From assembly GCA_002786025.1 (NCBI GenBank), contig NHNW01000030.1:186001-250000 (forward strand): 64,000 nucleotides of DNA, in the 5' to 3' direction. This document shows, piece after piece, positions 22,656 through 34,755 of this stretch. This DNA is from Zasmidium citrigriseum. Lineage: Eukaryota > Ascomycota > Dothideomycetes > Mycosphaerellales > Mycosphaerellaceae. The position numbers and the translations under genes were made by a program. The first letter of the stretch is position 1. The number at the start of each line of letters is the position of its first letter. A model generated the notes under the pieces. The model did no database searches and was not told the origin of the DNA. It worked only from the letters and a program-made list of their open reading frames with translations.

Positions 22656-25600
22656 TCATTTGCCTTCATCACCTTGCGAGGCCACACCTCCCATCCCTGG
22701 GCTAGAGTGGTTGGGAACGGCATGCTGCTGGCGAGGTGTCATCTGCGGAAATCCGCCCGACATGGCGCGATGCTGCTGCTGGAGATGGTAGGGATGCGGT
22801 TGGCCGGGCGAAGGTGCAAAGTGTGGCTGCATTGGCATTCCAGGTTGGAAGCCCTGGTGCGAGCCGGTGTGTTGCATCATGGTCGGGCGAGGGCTGGCCG
22901 AGTAGCCTGCTGGGCCACCGTGTTGCTGCATATGCGGCATGTGAGGCTGCGCAGGATGCGGCATTGGCGATGGGTAGCCTTGCTGTAGCATCGGGCCGTT
23001 CACATATCCGCCAGAAGGCTGCTGCACCATCATGTGCCCTCCCATCTGTGGTCCACGGAATTGCGGACCTGGTGGGTAGCCTGGTTGCATCGGGCCCACT
23101 GAGTCGCTTGTCAGCTTGTGTGCTTGCTTCTTGCCTTGACGATACTTACTCTGCCCTGCCATTTGACCAGGCATCATCATTGGGGGACCGCCCTGCATCG
23201 ACGGTTGCCTATACTGCATCGAAGGGCTCATGCCATATCCGGGCATAGGCTGTCCAGGGAACTGCTGTACCGGCATTGGTGGCATCTGTCCATTAAACGG
23301 AGCCACTGGAATCTGCTGCGCACGAGGCGAGTTCTGAACGGAAGCGTTAGGTCCGAACGATGGCTGCATTCGTGGGTCGAACGAGGGACCGTGACCGTGT
23401 GATGGGTTGGGATAGAAGGGGCGCTGGTTTGGCGTCGACATGTGGGGGCCGCCTTGCATGTGTGCAGGGAGTTGGTGCGCATGCGGCATCTGGCCATTCG
23501 GATTCGGCGTCTGCATTGGCGAAGGTCCTTGGCTTGGTGCCTGTGCCTGGGGGTAGACTTCTCGGAACATCTTGTTCTCGTTCGACTTGGTTGCTTGCCA
23601 TGTTGGCAGCGTGTTGTATGCCTGGGGAATGCCACCGTTTGGACCAAACTTCTTCTTCTCCTGCTCATTGTACTCGCCCTTCTGCATTCTTGAGATTGGG
23701 TTGCGACGTCCCTTCGATGCCTTCGGGTCCTTCGCCTTTCTGTCGAAGAAGCTCGCTGCAGTGTCAGATGGAGACACTCCGACACTGCCAGTGCGTTGCG
23801 GGCTGGGCGAGGTGCCCGTAGGAGTGAACGCAGAGGCACCTGGGCGGAACTCAAACGATTTGGCGTTCACATTCAAGCGGGTGGCTGAGCTCGGGCTCAT
23901 CGGCATATCTGCTGGGGCGGGCGCGTTTGGCTGGATATGCAGACCTGCTGGCTGCGGCATGCCTTGTCCTCGGTTGAAGGACTGGTTGTTGGATTGAATG
24001 CGCTGGCCGAGAGGCACACGAGGAGAGGCTCCGTGACCAGCAGCTAGGCCACCACGCACTTGTCCAGATGGACGTTGGCGATGCTGGTTGAATGGTACCC
24101 GCTGATCCATGGTAGTTGCTGGTCCAACTTGAGTGGTGGCCACAGAAGCAGCAGGAGAGACGGCGGTGGCAGCTTTGTCGCTCACCTTATCCTTCGCCTT
24201 GGTGACCTCTTCTTCCTTGGCCGCCTGGTCGGCCTTTGCTTGGATCTCAAGCTGCTTCTCGCGGTCCTTGGCCAAGATGGGGACGAGATCGTCTGGGACA
24301 CGGCTCTTCAGCTTGAAGTTGGCAGCAAACTTCTTGAGATCGTTGAGCTTAACATTCTTCTCCTGTCGCTGATTTGCGCGCTTGGCCTCGGCCACTTGTC
24401 GCAATCGCAGCTTCTCGTTGTTGGCAAACTGTTTGAAAGCATCCGCAGTGTCACGAACACGATCTTCGGTGGTGTTGTCCCGCTTCTTGGGGGGTTGCGT
24501 CATTGCTGCTGTCGTGCTGCCCTCTGCAGTAGCTGGTGGAGCAGATGGTGCCGAAGTCTCAGCAATAGGGGCAGGTGCTGCAGCTGGTTTGGCGATGGAA
24601 CTCGAGATGATGGCAGGATCGAAAGGAGCGCCAGGCACAGTTGGTGTGCTGGTGATCGGGCGCTGCGATGGCGGGACATATGCACCGGCCGTCCGTCTGG
24701 GCAGTGCAGTACCAGACTCGCGCTTGACTCCAGAGTACTTCTCTTCCTCGTCGCCAGCATCGTTCCGATCTGCGTCTCTCCGTCTCTCTTCCGCGACGTG
24801 TGCAGTAGCTGGGGCAGAGCCCTCAATCTCACGAGCAATACGGTCTGCTTCTGCCTTCTTGCGTTCGTAGTCCGGTCGGCTTCGATCAATGCTTGTAGTG
24901 TAGAGGTCTTCATCGTAGGTTGATTGGACACCATACATGCGCTCGTTGACCGCGAACTGATCCCAGGTGGTGTCACCAGAGGACTCCAACGACATGTCCA
25001 GAGCTGCATCTGGTCCGGGCTCCCAGCGTTGGAGGTCACGCTCGCGGGGCATCAAGGGGTCTCGGCCAGAGATCTGAGTATCGGTCATGAAGGAGCCTTC
25101 TATGGAGCCTGGAGCAAGGTCAGCAATCGCGCACAACTGAGATGTGGATGAACCTTGCATACCGTTCTGGTGTACCGCAGCAGTCGTGCTGACATCCTGC
25201 GCAGACAAGTCGATGATGTCTTCCTTATCGAAGCTCATTTTGTAGTCTTCACCTTCACCGATGAACTCGCCAGAAGCGTCGCTTGTACCATTTGCTTGCT
25301 GTTGCGATGTGGCTATTCTCCTCGCCATCTTGATCACGAACTGTGGCTTGCTTGCATCGAGGGAGGCGCCGCTGAAAACGCCGGTGAATTGCTCGCCGTT
25401 CTTGACTGTGATGGTGACATCTTTGCCCTACCCGGCGTTAGTTCTAGGTTCTCGTCGCGCAACATCGTCGTGTAAGATGCGAACGACAGGGAGGTACGCA
25501 CAATGAATTGCGACAGCAAAAAGATAGCGCGCTCATGTGCGTGCTTATCAGCATGTAAATCTCCTGTGACCTTCGATTGGTGGGATTGCGATTGCGCTGG

Positions 25601-26055
25601 CAGTCTAGGAAGTGGCTTCTCGTTGCCGTTTGGGAGGTTGTTCGAAGCGCGTTGGGTGATGGGGTTGGGGCCTTGCCAGGCCTTGGGTTGCTGCTGTTTC
25701 CTGCAGGCACGAGGCATTAGCAGAGTCCAGGATGGAGTGTCGAGGAAGTATTCCTGATGGAGGAATTGATAGTGAATGCCTGAGGCAAGAAGGCAAGGTT
25801 GGTGTTCTCCACACGTGGGGGAGTACAAGTTGGAACGGAAGTGTTGTCTGTGAGGGGTTTCGAATGGGACAATGTGCCATTGTTGAGGTCTTACTTGTTC
25901 TGACCTTCGACAGGGCTCGCAGTCTGCTTCCGCGAGTTGTCGAGGGATTTTGCAGTAGAGGAGGAATTCTTCAATTGCTGCTTGGATGCAGCAGCCGGGG
26001 TGGAGGAGTTCGACTTGTTGGCGACATCGCCGCCGTTCATAGTGGCAGCCGACAT
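22656..26055 (-). CDS. PBP1: Ataxin-2 / Pbp1 homologue (four exons, 1026 aa)
   Basis: Exons 26055..25895, 25700..25502, 25427..23150 and 23098..22656; introns of 194, 74 and 51 bp. Intron 2 (GTGCGT..GGGTAG with a CTAAC branch point) restores the Lsm fold: HERAIFLLSQFI joins GKDVTITVKNGEQFTGVF. The LsmAD domain follows (YGVQSTYDEDLYTTSID, YERKKAEADRIAREIEG). Further on, LNVNAKSFEFRPGASAFTP is a PAM2-like motif for the poly(A)-binding protein. The C-terminal third is Pro/Gln/Met/Gly-rich and disordered. Pbp1 binds Pab1, promotes stress-granule assembly and influences polyadenylation and TORC1 signalling in yeast. Intron 3 is a multiple of three and open, so its retention would add 17 residues. 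An alternative 3' exon is described at 22207..22592. Confidence 0.9.
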
Positions 26056-27075
26056 GGCGGCGTGTCAGCGAGCGAACGGCGGGCGGTGGCAATGAATGGC
26101 GGTAGCGGAGGTCTCGGGCGGGAACAGTAGCGCTGTATGAGGGCGGTGGTGTTGAGCGGGAGTAGCTGTAGGAGCTCGCTGGCAGTGCACGCACGCGGAC
26201 GCACTCGGGCTCGCGACGGAGCGAGCAGTGGTGGGGGAAAAGAACGCCTGGTCCCAATGCGTGTGCGGAAAGAAAAGCGGCGGCGGGGCGGACAGCGGCG
26301 CGGACGGCCTGGGGGGAGGGAGAGAGGAGTGTCGAGCAATGTCGTGGTCGTGGTCGTGGTGCAGAGGTGCAGTCAGGTCAGGCTCAATCAACTCGGGGGC
26401 TTGCTTGCTGGCCTGGGCGTCTGTGCGGGACGGGGCGCCGAGTAGTGCGGGAAGGATAAGCTTGCGGCGGATGCGCGAGCGACAGACCAGCGATGCACGC
26501 CGCAGGATGGACGAATGCCGAAGTGTGCGTCGGAGTATGAGAATGGCCGGGTCGAGCACGCATATGAAGTTGAAACCGCTGCTGCTGCGATTGTTGTCGG
26601 GGAGGGAGCAGCCGCACGTGAGGGATGCAAGAGCAGCGCAAGAGCTGCAGCACAAGCCGCACGCTGTGTCTCGCCAGCAAAGTCAAAGCGGCGATAGCTT
26701 GGCACCAGCAAAGTCACGCATCACCCTGCCCAGCGACTGCTACTGGCTGGTGAGGACTGACTACTATTGCGCGGTATACAGGAGGCTGTTGTTCTGACTG
26801 ACTCTCTTTCAAACCCTCCGCCGCTTTGGCTTTCTTTGACATGTTCTTGATGTTCTTGGCCCGTCGCAAAGCTTAGTCCAGCCCTGACGGCGACGACGAC
26901 CCCTACTACTGATGCTCCATACTGGCCCGTCTGCATCTGCGTTGTCCAGGTGCACTGACACCACCACGCGACTACCGATCAGCACGCGCCCCCATCCTCT
27001 GCGAGTCGTGGGCCACATGACATCGACCTTGCCGTACTGCTGCCCGCCGCAAACACCGCTCCTCTAGCTTGCATC
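26056..27075. promoter_or_regulatory. Divergent promoter PBP1 / BUD6
   Basis: About 1 kb, GC-rich, between the starts of PBP1 (-) and BUD6 (+). Many open frames occur on both strands because stop codons are rare in GC-rich DNA; none has coding signs. It must contain both promoters and 5' UTRs. No specific element is identified. Confidence 0.5.
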
Positions 27076-30000
27076 ATGAACGGCTCGCAACAACCCACGG
27101 CCACCATGCCGCTGCCCCCAGACGATGGAGCTTCGCAGTCGCAGCGAGGCAGCGCAGGCTCGCGTTCTGGGTCGAGCAGGTCCCGCCAGAATGTTCGTAA
27201 CTGATGCGCCATGTTCATACTTCCCATCAGACTGACCTCCATCAGCCGCAGCAGCAGCTCTCCACCATCGAAAAGTCCGTCACTCACCTCCTCGTCGCTA
27301 CGAAACAACTGCTGGAGACCCTCACTATGTGGTCGACTGGACGCGCAACCGAAGGCGAGGTCTCCGATGTCTACGTACGATTGGGCTATGAGTTCAACAT
27401 AGCATGTCGGGCTTTCAGCGCTATTGGCGTAGACACCTCAGACTTGGGCCCCGTGCCTGATATGCTCCGAACCATCTTGGAGGAAACGTTGAGTCAAGAT
27501 GCTAGTCAACAAAGCTTGGAGAAGTTCCTGCCGAGAATTAGGGATATCATCATTAACTTGCTCCACGGTTTGAAGAAGAAGCAGCAAAGACTACGGCAAA
27601 GGACTGGGAAGGATGGGGGAGGTGAATCCAGCCGACCGCCCCGACAGGCATCCACTGCGAGCAATATGAGTGTTGCAACCAACCTGACAGAGCAATTGGA
27701 GGATATTCCGTCCAGACACAGCAGTAGCAGGTCATTTGCCCAGAGACAGGGGAGTGGAGATCTTTCTGGTCCCGATCTGCCTCCAAGGACAACGAGCGCG
27801 GTGGGAGGAGGAAGGAATTCACCCAAACGACATGGATTGAGTCCTCAAAACAGCGTCAGCACGCAGATTCGTCAAGATGTCCTGAGCGCCGATTCGAGCT
27901 CTTCGATGTCCAGTACCACGATGCAGAACATACCCGTGATTGCTCCATACCCAGAAGACGAAACGATGCCGATGAATCAGGGTTATGAAAAGGATGAATC
28001 GCCTGATCCGCCGAAGCCTCCTCCAAAAGCCAACGATGCTTTGACCGCACTGCAAAGAGGAGGAGAGCTGGAAAGAAGGGCATCAAGACGTTTCTCAGCA
28101 TATCAAATCCAGAAACATTTGGGCACGTCAATAAACGGCATACCGGCGATACCGCCCGCCCAGAACTCGCCCATACCGAATAGAGGTCGGGATGTGCGTG
28201 AGTCCATGAACGCTGTGCGATCGCGAGGAAGTTTGCTGCACAGTCGGGCACGATCAAGAACAAACAGATCTGGATTTGAGGCCTCTCCCAGCCGAGATCA
28301 CGACGTACGACGGATATCTGAAGAGACTGGCAATCAGCTGGAAGATATACAACCACCTGCGAAACCTTTCGCCGCAGAATCTGGTGCCGATAGCCCACTC
28401 GTCAAGACGCCTGAAGATAAACTTGCCCACCCATTTTCGCCGCCTGCTGAGGAATCAATCGGAGCAACGATAAATGGACCCATCGATGAGCCCTTCACAC
28501 CAGGTGGTTCTTTTGCGGTTCCTGAACAGACACCATCAGCCAAACCTTCTCATTCTCGAGAGAAGAGTGTTCGAGAAGCCAGAGAATACACGCCTCCTGC
28601 ATCACAATACGTGCCTGAAAGTTCGCCGCAGCCAGGCAAAGAGCTGACTCTCTTCTTGCAATACAAGAGCAAGATCAAGAAGTTTGTCCTTCCAGATGGC
28701 GGCGATCTGAGTTTGGCAAGGCTGCAACTGGCCTTCATCGAAAAGTTCGCCTGGAATACGCAAAACAATGGAGCTGACTTGCCCGAAATCTATATTCAAG
28801 ACCCAGTCTCGGGTGTGAGGCACGAACTGGAGGATCTCAGCGACATCAAAGAGCGCTCCGTCCTCGTTCTGAACGTCGAAGCCTTGGATGAAGTGAAACG
28901 TCATTTCGATGATGGCATCGGCAGCTTGAGGAGGATCGTTGAAGGCATCCGTACCAGTGTCGACGACCAGCAATCTGCTCTTCAAAGAGTCTCAGAGAGA
29001 CAACAGGATACCGCAAAGGAGCTTGCAAGCTTAGCAGTGGCCCCTCCGACTACGTCCGTCTCCTCCACGCAATCGTCTATTCCGACCAAAAACATGCCGA
29101 CTGCGCTCAAGGACGTTCAATCATTACGACGCGATTTGGCCGTCGTTCGACAAACGTACAATTCTTTCGTCTCGGATATGCAGGCCTCAATGTCGACGAT
29201 CCGGAGCAAAGCATCCAACGTCAAGAAAGCCGCAGCAGATTCCACGATTCCCGACATGGACGAGAACACGGGCCGTGCATACGTCAACAAGGGCAAGAAG
29301 ACACTCTCGGACGACAGCGAAGCTATCGTCAATCGCGTCGATGATCTGCAAGATGTTGTGGAGGATCTTCGCAAGGATGTTGTGACCCGCGGCGTGCGGC
29401 CACTAGCCAGGCAACTCGAAGACGTCAGCAAGAACATCAGCATCGCGACCTCTGACCTCAAGAAACTGCAGGAATTCCTCAAACGTGAGAAGCCCGTCTG
29501 GACCAAGATCTGGGAGAAGGAGCTTCAAGTTGTGTGCGATGACCGTGATCTCCTGACGATGCAAGAAGAGCTGGCCACCGATCTCGAAGACGATCTTGAA
29601 AAGGCCGCCCAAACTTTCGCCCTGGTCGAACAAGCCACCAAAGCCCAGAATCTGCAGAACCCCAACGGCACTGGACCTGGATCGAGATCTTCCTCTAAGA
29701 CGTTCCACCCCCTAGCTGTGAGTCAAGGCGCAGACGCCGACAAAGCCAAGAATAGTGTTCTCGGTGAAGTCAGGGCTCTGCAACCGAACCACGAATCGCG
29801 TCTCGAAGCCATTGAGCGCGCAGAGAAAGCCAGACAGAGGGAGCTGGAAAATCGACGAGGCGGTGAATTCCAGCGCGAATTGGGCAATTTCGTCGAAGAA
29901 GGAAAGCTGAAAAAGACCGGAGGTGTTGAAGAAGTCGAACGGATTCGAAAACATCGAGAGGAACAGACTCGGAAAGAGGTGGCGGAACGACAAGCTCAGA

Positions 30001-30209
30001 GACTTCGAGAACAGGCTGAGAAAGAGGCTGCCGCTGCTGCTGGAATCGATGAAACCGCCGCACAGCCTGAGACCGCAGAGGACAGTTCGAATCAGGGTCT
30101 CGACGTCCCAACACCCCCGGGAGACAGCGAACGCGAGTCTCCCGAACCGGGTTTCGTTGACGCGAAAGAGGAAGTCGGCACGCCTTCGACGGAACAGGGG
30201 CCTTCGTAG
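27076..30209 (+). CDS. BUD6: Actin-interacting polarity protein Bud6/Aip3
   Basis: Exons 27076..27192 and 27246..30209 (53-bp phase-0 intron, GTTCGT..CATCAG) give 1026 aa; a second acceptor at 27230 would add five residues. The N-terminal block (IEKSVTHLLVATKQLLETL, VYVRLGYEFNIACRAF) is the conserved fungal Aip3 N-terminus. A Ser/Pro-rich linker follows. From about residue 540 the Aip3 core starts with LTLFLQYKSKIKKFVLPDG and continues into long coiled coils, ending in an Arg/Glu-rich helix. Bud6 binds actin and formins as a nucleation-promoting factor at sites of polar growth and septation. The frame ends at TAG 30207..30209, but coding-like sequence continues in frame for 51 codons. Confidence 0.92.
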
Positions 30210-30365
30210 AATGGGACTCCTGTTCCTGAGGAGGAGGCTGTCAAGACGACTGCTGTGCGCTCCACATGGGAGGCGGTCTTGTCGTCTAGGAAGACGTTTC
30301 CGGATTCTCCCATGTTGGGGAGTGAGGGGACGGTTGATTCGCCTAGATGGAGGGAGTCGCTATGA
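30210..30365 (+). other. In-frame coding-like extension after BUD6 stop
   Basis: Directly after the BUD6 TAG the same frame stays open for 51 codons to a TGA at 30363. The encoded residues look like protein, not random 3' UTR (TPVPEEEAVK, RSTWEAVLSSRK, PRWRESL). A single C-to-T change of a CAG codon would create the present TAG. It may be a recently truncated C-terminus, a readthrough tail, or chance. Confidence 0.4.
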
Positions 30366-30835
30366 TGCAGGAGGGAAGGTGAGCTTGGATTCGAGTGGTT
30401 GGTTGTGTACAGATGGACGAACGAACGGCTAGACAGAATGCCTTTCAGAGTGAGGCAGAGAGGGACAGGGGCAGAGGGGTGGGACGGGATGGGGAATGTT
30501 AATGTCTTTTGTTTCTCTTCTTCCACTCTTCGATCCCGTCCTTTCTTTCAATGTTCATCCCTCACCTAGTTGCCTCGCTTGGAATCCTTTCGTCCATCGT
30601 AACGGTCGTTGATCTGGCTGCCTCTCATAATAAGTCGAGTTCCGGCGGAGCGTTTTAGTTCTCGCTTTCTAAGATGTCCATCATCCATCTCCTTACCATC
30701 AGGCAAAGCACAGCCCCTGAACGCCATCTCGAACGCCCTCCATTCACTTGAACCAAGAGAGACAACAAGAAAGACGGAAACCCTATGGCTTCACAATTAT
30801 GCTTTCACACAATAACCCTCCCGTTGCATTACTCA
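30366..30835. other. Convergent intergenic region
   Basis: 3' regions of BUD6 (+) and the MFS transporter gene (-). No gene is seen. Confidence 0.5.
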
Positions 30836-32669
30836 CTACAACAAATACCTATAATCCGGACTCTTATCCCCCAACTCCGTCTTCTCCCACTCCGTCAACC
30901 CGACATCTGTCGCCCGTTTATCTCTCTTTTTGTTCTCCGATAAGCACCCAAAGCCATAGATCACACAAGCCAGAATACTCAAACAAGCAAACGAGATGGA
31001 AATGCTGTAGCCGGGGATATACTTGGGCGCGTCGTCTTTTTGGAAGGCGAAGGTGGCGATTATGCCGCCGATGTTGCCGAAGCCGACTTGCCAGGCGGAG
31101 CCGACGGAGCGGCGGTGGTGGCCTCCGAGGTTCATGTTGAACCAACAGACGATGATGGGCATGGCGGTATAGGTTCCCATTGTCACCATGAAGAGCGCTC
31201 CGTACTGCAAGCTGGTGTTGTCGTGCACGGCGATCAAGATTCCGAATCCGGCGATCGAGACACAGATGCTGAAGATGGCGTAGGCGAAGCGGTGTTTGGT
31301 GTAGTCGGAGAGGGTGGCGATTAACATCGCGAAGCCGAAGGCCGCTGCCCATGGCGGGACGGAGTGTAGTTGGGTTTGGATCTTGCTGTATCCGTAGCTT
31401 TGAATGATGCCAGGGGAGAAGTAGGCGTATCCATAAGCCGGGACGATGAGCCCGAAGTACATGAAGCCTGCGACAATGACCTTGTAGTCCTTGAAGACGT
31501 TGCCGACGTCTTTGAGGGTGATGGAGCGTTCGACGGCGGATTTGCCTTGGTCAGCCCTCAACCTCGCGGTAACGTACTCCTTCTCGCCCGCTGAGAGCCA
31601 TTTCGCGTCCTCCGGGAAGGATGGCAGGGTAAAGTAGAAGATGAAGGCGACAGCCACTGTGAGCGACCCTTCGAGGATAAAGATCCACCGCCAGCCCGCG
31701 TAGCCTCGGATACCGTCCATTTTGCCTATGGCAGCCGCGAGGAGTCCACCGAACGCGCCGGCGAGAGTTGTAGATTCGAAGAAGAAGGAGTAACGTTTTT
31801 GGGCCTCGTGGCGGCGATACCACATCCCGATGAGATAGAAGCCTGAAAGGATGGTCAGCATGGACTCGATGGCATGGACTCACTGGACTTCTTGGGAGAT
31901 CCAAGCGGGGATGAGACTTACAGCCTGGGAACATGCCAGTCTCGCTGGATATGCGTTAGCCTCTCAAATCACCTATTGAAAAATGGGGTTGCAACTTACA
32001 ATAGTCCAAGGAAGAAGCGAGTCGCCAGGAGGCCGGAATAGTTCTGCACAAGCCCCTGCACCACACCGTTAGTCCGATCTCCATGCTTTCCAGTCTCTCA
32101 TTCCACAGAAGAACTCACCTGCATGATCGTCACAAACCCAAACAGAAACATATTCAGACTCAACCACACATGCGGCTTGAACCTATCCACCCATCACATC
32201 AGTGCCCCAGTCCACCATGTCATACTCGAGAAACAACTCAAACTTACTTCTTCAACAGAATATTACTGGGAATCTCAAAAAGCACATACGGCACAAAGAA
32301 AATCACCAGCGCCGTATTATACTTATCGCCCTCCAAACCCAATTCCTTCGACAGTCCGAAAACATTCGCATTTGCGATATTCACCCGATCCAAAAAGGCC
32401 AGGAGGTAGAGAATGCAGAGGAACGGAATCACATGATAGTCGATGCGGGCCACCAGGCGGCGTTCGGTGGTGTGTGGTGGGCAAGGGACGGGGAGGTCCT
32501 CGTCGTAGGTGCCGGCGGTGGAATAGCCGAGTCCGGATTCTGTGACGCCGCCGTCGGTGGCGCCGGGGTAGTTTTGGGCGTGGTATTGGGTGGACTTCTC
32601 GTTGTCGAGGGAGGCGCTTGGTGAGGCTTGGTGTTTCTCCTCTGATGAGGAGGTCCACGGGAACTTCAT
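30836..32669 (-). CDS. MFS transporter, anion:cation symporter (Dal5/Tna1-like) family
   Basis: Five exons: 32669..32248, 32182..32119, 32055..32000, 31944..31922 and 31842..30836, with introns of 65, 63, 55 and 79 bp; one exon is only 23 nt. Together they encode 523 aa. About 70 hydrophilic residues precede the first helix (DYHVIPFLCILYLLAFLDR), which is typical of the anion:cation symporter family. The small exons rebuild FKPHVWLSLNMFLFGF and LLATRFFLGLFETGMFPG; the last exon carries FYLIGMWYRRHEAQKRYSFF and the C-terminal six helices. Yeast relatives import allantoate, nicotinic acid, biotin or pantothenate; the substrate here cannot be assigned. All four junctions keep the frame. Confidence 0.9.
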
Positions 32670-33059
32670 CTTGCTGAGCGGTGGCGCGGTGTGTCGCGCG
32701 CGTCTCGAGACTTCGGTGTTTGGATGTTGGATGAAGAAGGGAAGAAACAGTCAGACACAAGAAAAAATACCTACCATGTGGTACACACTTCGCTAAAACC
32801 CTCGGCCGGCCGGGCGAAACTGACACCGCCGAGCGCGTGATGATTGATCTGCATTCGCCGGACGGCATTTGATGAACCATTCGAGCAGCAATTTGAAGGG
32901 TGCTGGTATCCCCACACTAAATCATGTTTACTGCCCCTCAGCAGTCCTCACCAAATATAGTATAGCTCGTGGGTGTGGCTGTCGGCTCATCCGGAGCGGT
33001 CTCACTGAGTTAGATAGCGTCCAGTCCGTGCAGTCAGACACGCTTGCCCAGATAGGTAG
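32670..33059. other. Intergenic: MFS gene promoter, left flank of transposon
   Basis: Upstream region of the MFS gene. The sequence composition shifts sharply toward TA-rich steps just after its right end. No gene is seen. Confidence 0.45.
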
Positions 33060-33176
33060 GCGTTGTTAATGGATATAAGTGCCTCCAACGCGTGGTGTTG
33101 TCTAACGCGTTTTCTCGTGTATATAGGCGTCTTCTTAATATCTACTAGTGCTAGAACGACGACTATAAATAGGTAG

Positions 33177-34385
33177 CTGCTTCTGCTAATACTAGTACTA
33201 GTTCTAGAGGATAAGGATCTCGAGTTAATCGATATCTACGCTAGTGCAAGGCAGCCTACTATCAATTAAGTTACCTACCGCTATAAGCACTTCGAGTAGT
33301 ATTTAGACGACTTATACGACTACAACGTACGCCTTTACACTCGTTTTAGTAAGGACCAACTCCGGAGACTAGCTAGCCTATTGCTTAGTAAGGAAGTCCT
33401 CCACTTCCGTTCTAGAAACCAAGAAGACAAGTTCTATAAGAGTAATCTAGTTAAGGCGTTGTATCTCGTATACTAGCGGCTAGCCTATCTAAAGCGATAT
33501 TATAACCTCTATATAGGTCGCGGCGAAGGCTAGATCTCGAACGTCTTTAATAGAGCTATTAAACTGCTATACGAGCAGTGGAAGCATATTATCCACTAGT
33601 AGCTAGGCCTAACAATCGATAAGCTTAAGGAATATAGTATAAAGGCAGTAGAGGCTAGCTACGGCGGTAGATTGCTCTAGGGGTTTATCGACGGCACCTT
33701 CTTCGAATATACTAGGCTATTAGACTTCTAGAAGCAGCTAGCTTTATATGCTAGATACTATAGAGCTAACGGCGAGAAGTTCTAGTATATAACAGCGCCT
33801 AATAGAATAGTAGTGTCCGTGTCTAAGCCGTTTATAGGCCTAGCAAACGACTAGCAGATATTCGCTAATTCTAGTGTCTAACAACGCCTCCACGAGCTCT
33901 TTAACGGCCGCGATGAAGAAATGTACCTATACGGCAACTCGGTATATCGCTCTTGCTATAGTGTAATCGATCTATTCTATATAGTAGCTAGTAGGTAGAG
34001 GTACCTAACGGACGAGCAGCGGCGAGCTAACTACTTCCACTCGTAGGCTCGGATTAGCGTTAAGATAGCGTTTAGCGACAACTAGAGGTACTAGACGTAT
34101 GTTAATAGCGGTAAAATGCTAAGATTAGGGTACTAACCTATCTCTGCGTATCGCCTTGTTTCTATACTCTTATAGAACTGCCTAACGTGCCTAAGGTATA
34201 AGGACGAAGGGCGTTTAAATAGTATCGCGGATATGTTTAAGTGCGAGCCGCCGTCGCTTAAGGGGTATCTTTTCGCTAGCGGAGCGGCTAATAGAGCTAA
34301 GAACGAGGTAGTCGATAGATAGGTACCTGCTAGTAATACAGAGCGACGCTTAGGGCGTATATCGATGGATTGGCGGTGTTGTTAA
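33177..34385 (+). pseudogene. Dead Harbinger-like DDE transposase ORF
   Basis: One frame runs through the whole interval with about 18 in-frame stops, most of them TAG at places where Trp or Gln would fit. Between stops the protein reads clearly: GFIDGTFFEYTRLLDF (first catalytic Asp region of PIF/Harbinger nucleases), then EMYLYGNSVYRSC (second acidic region), and ANYFHS followed by ARISVKIAFSDNW, where active relatives have the last Glu region. No frameshift is needed. It belongs to the DDE_Tnp_4 type by motif order. Non-functional. Confidence 0.82.
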
Positions 34386-34529
34386 TAGATAGGAAGCAGT
34401 TTAGGTGGTTTAGACGAGAGGAGGTGTTATTAATAGCGCGGTTCTAGTTAACGTTACTAGTTGTTAGTGCGTAGGCTTAGCGGGGGAAAGTAAATGATTC
34501 TACATACTACTAGGTACACTAATAAATTG

Positions 34530-34646
34530 ATATCTCTACGACACATGCTCTAATCGATGTTATATTGAAAACCATAACAGTTCTGCATATACTAAACAAC
34601 TTCTGTATACAAAATTAATCGTAGAGAGCATTGTGTGTCGAGATAC
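34530..34646. repeat. Imperfect inverted repeat between the two transposon ORFs
   Basis: The left arm (34530..34556, gatatctctacgacacatgc and on) and the right arm (34617..34646, ending attgtgtgtcgagatac) are reverse complements with a few small gaps. They enclose about 60 bp of AT-rich sequence. The repeat lies between the 3' ends of the two convergent dead ORFs, so it could be a bidirectional terminator hairpin or a small nested element. Confidence 0.65.
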
Positions 34647-34755
34647 TAAACTAAACTATAACCTTAATATATAAAAGCCACCTTATAGCTAGCATAGCCG
34701 CTAACGACGCTAACGAAGCGCGCTAAATCGCGTCGCTCTCAACCTCACCCCCTTC

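Noticed and set aside
26137..26797. Several long frames on both strands upstream of PBP1
   Set aside because: GC-rich promoter DNA with few stops; frames overlap in every phase and none is protein-like.
33060..34430. Recurring string ggYgttgttaatRgata as possible transposon ends
   Set aside because: Copies near 33058 and 34376 are in the same orientation and one lies at the end of the transposase frame, so they do not define terminal inverted repeats.
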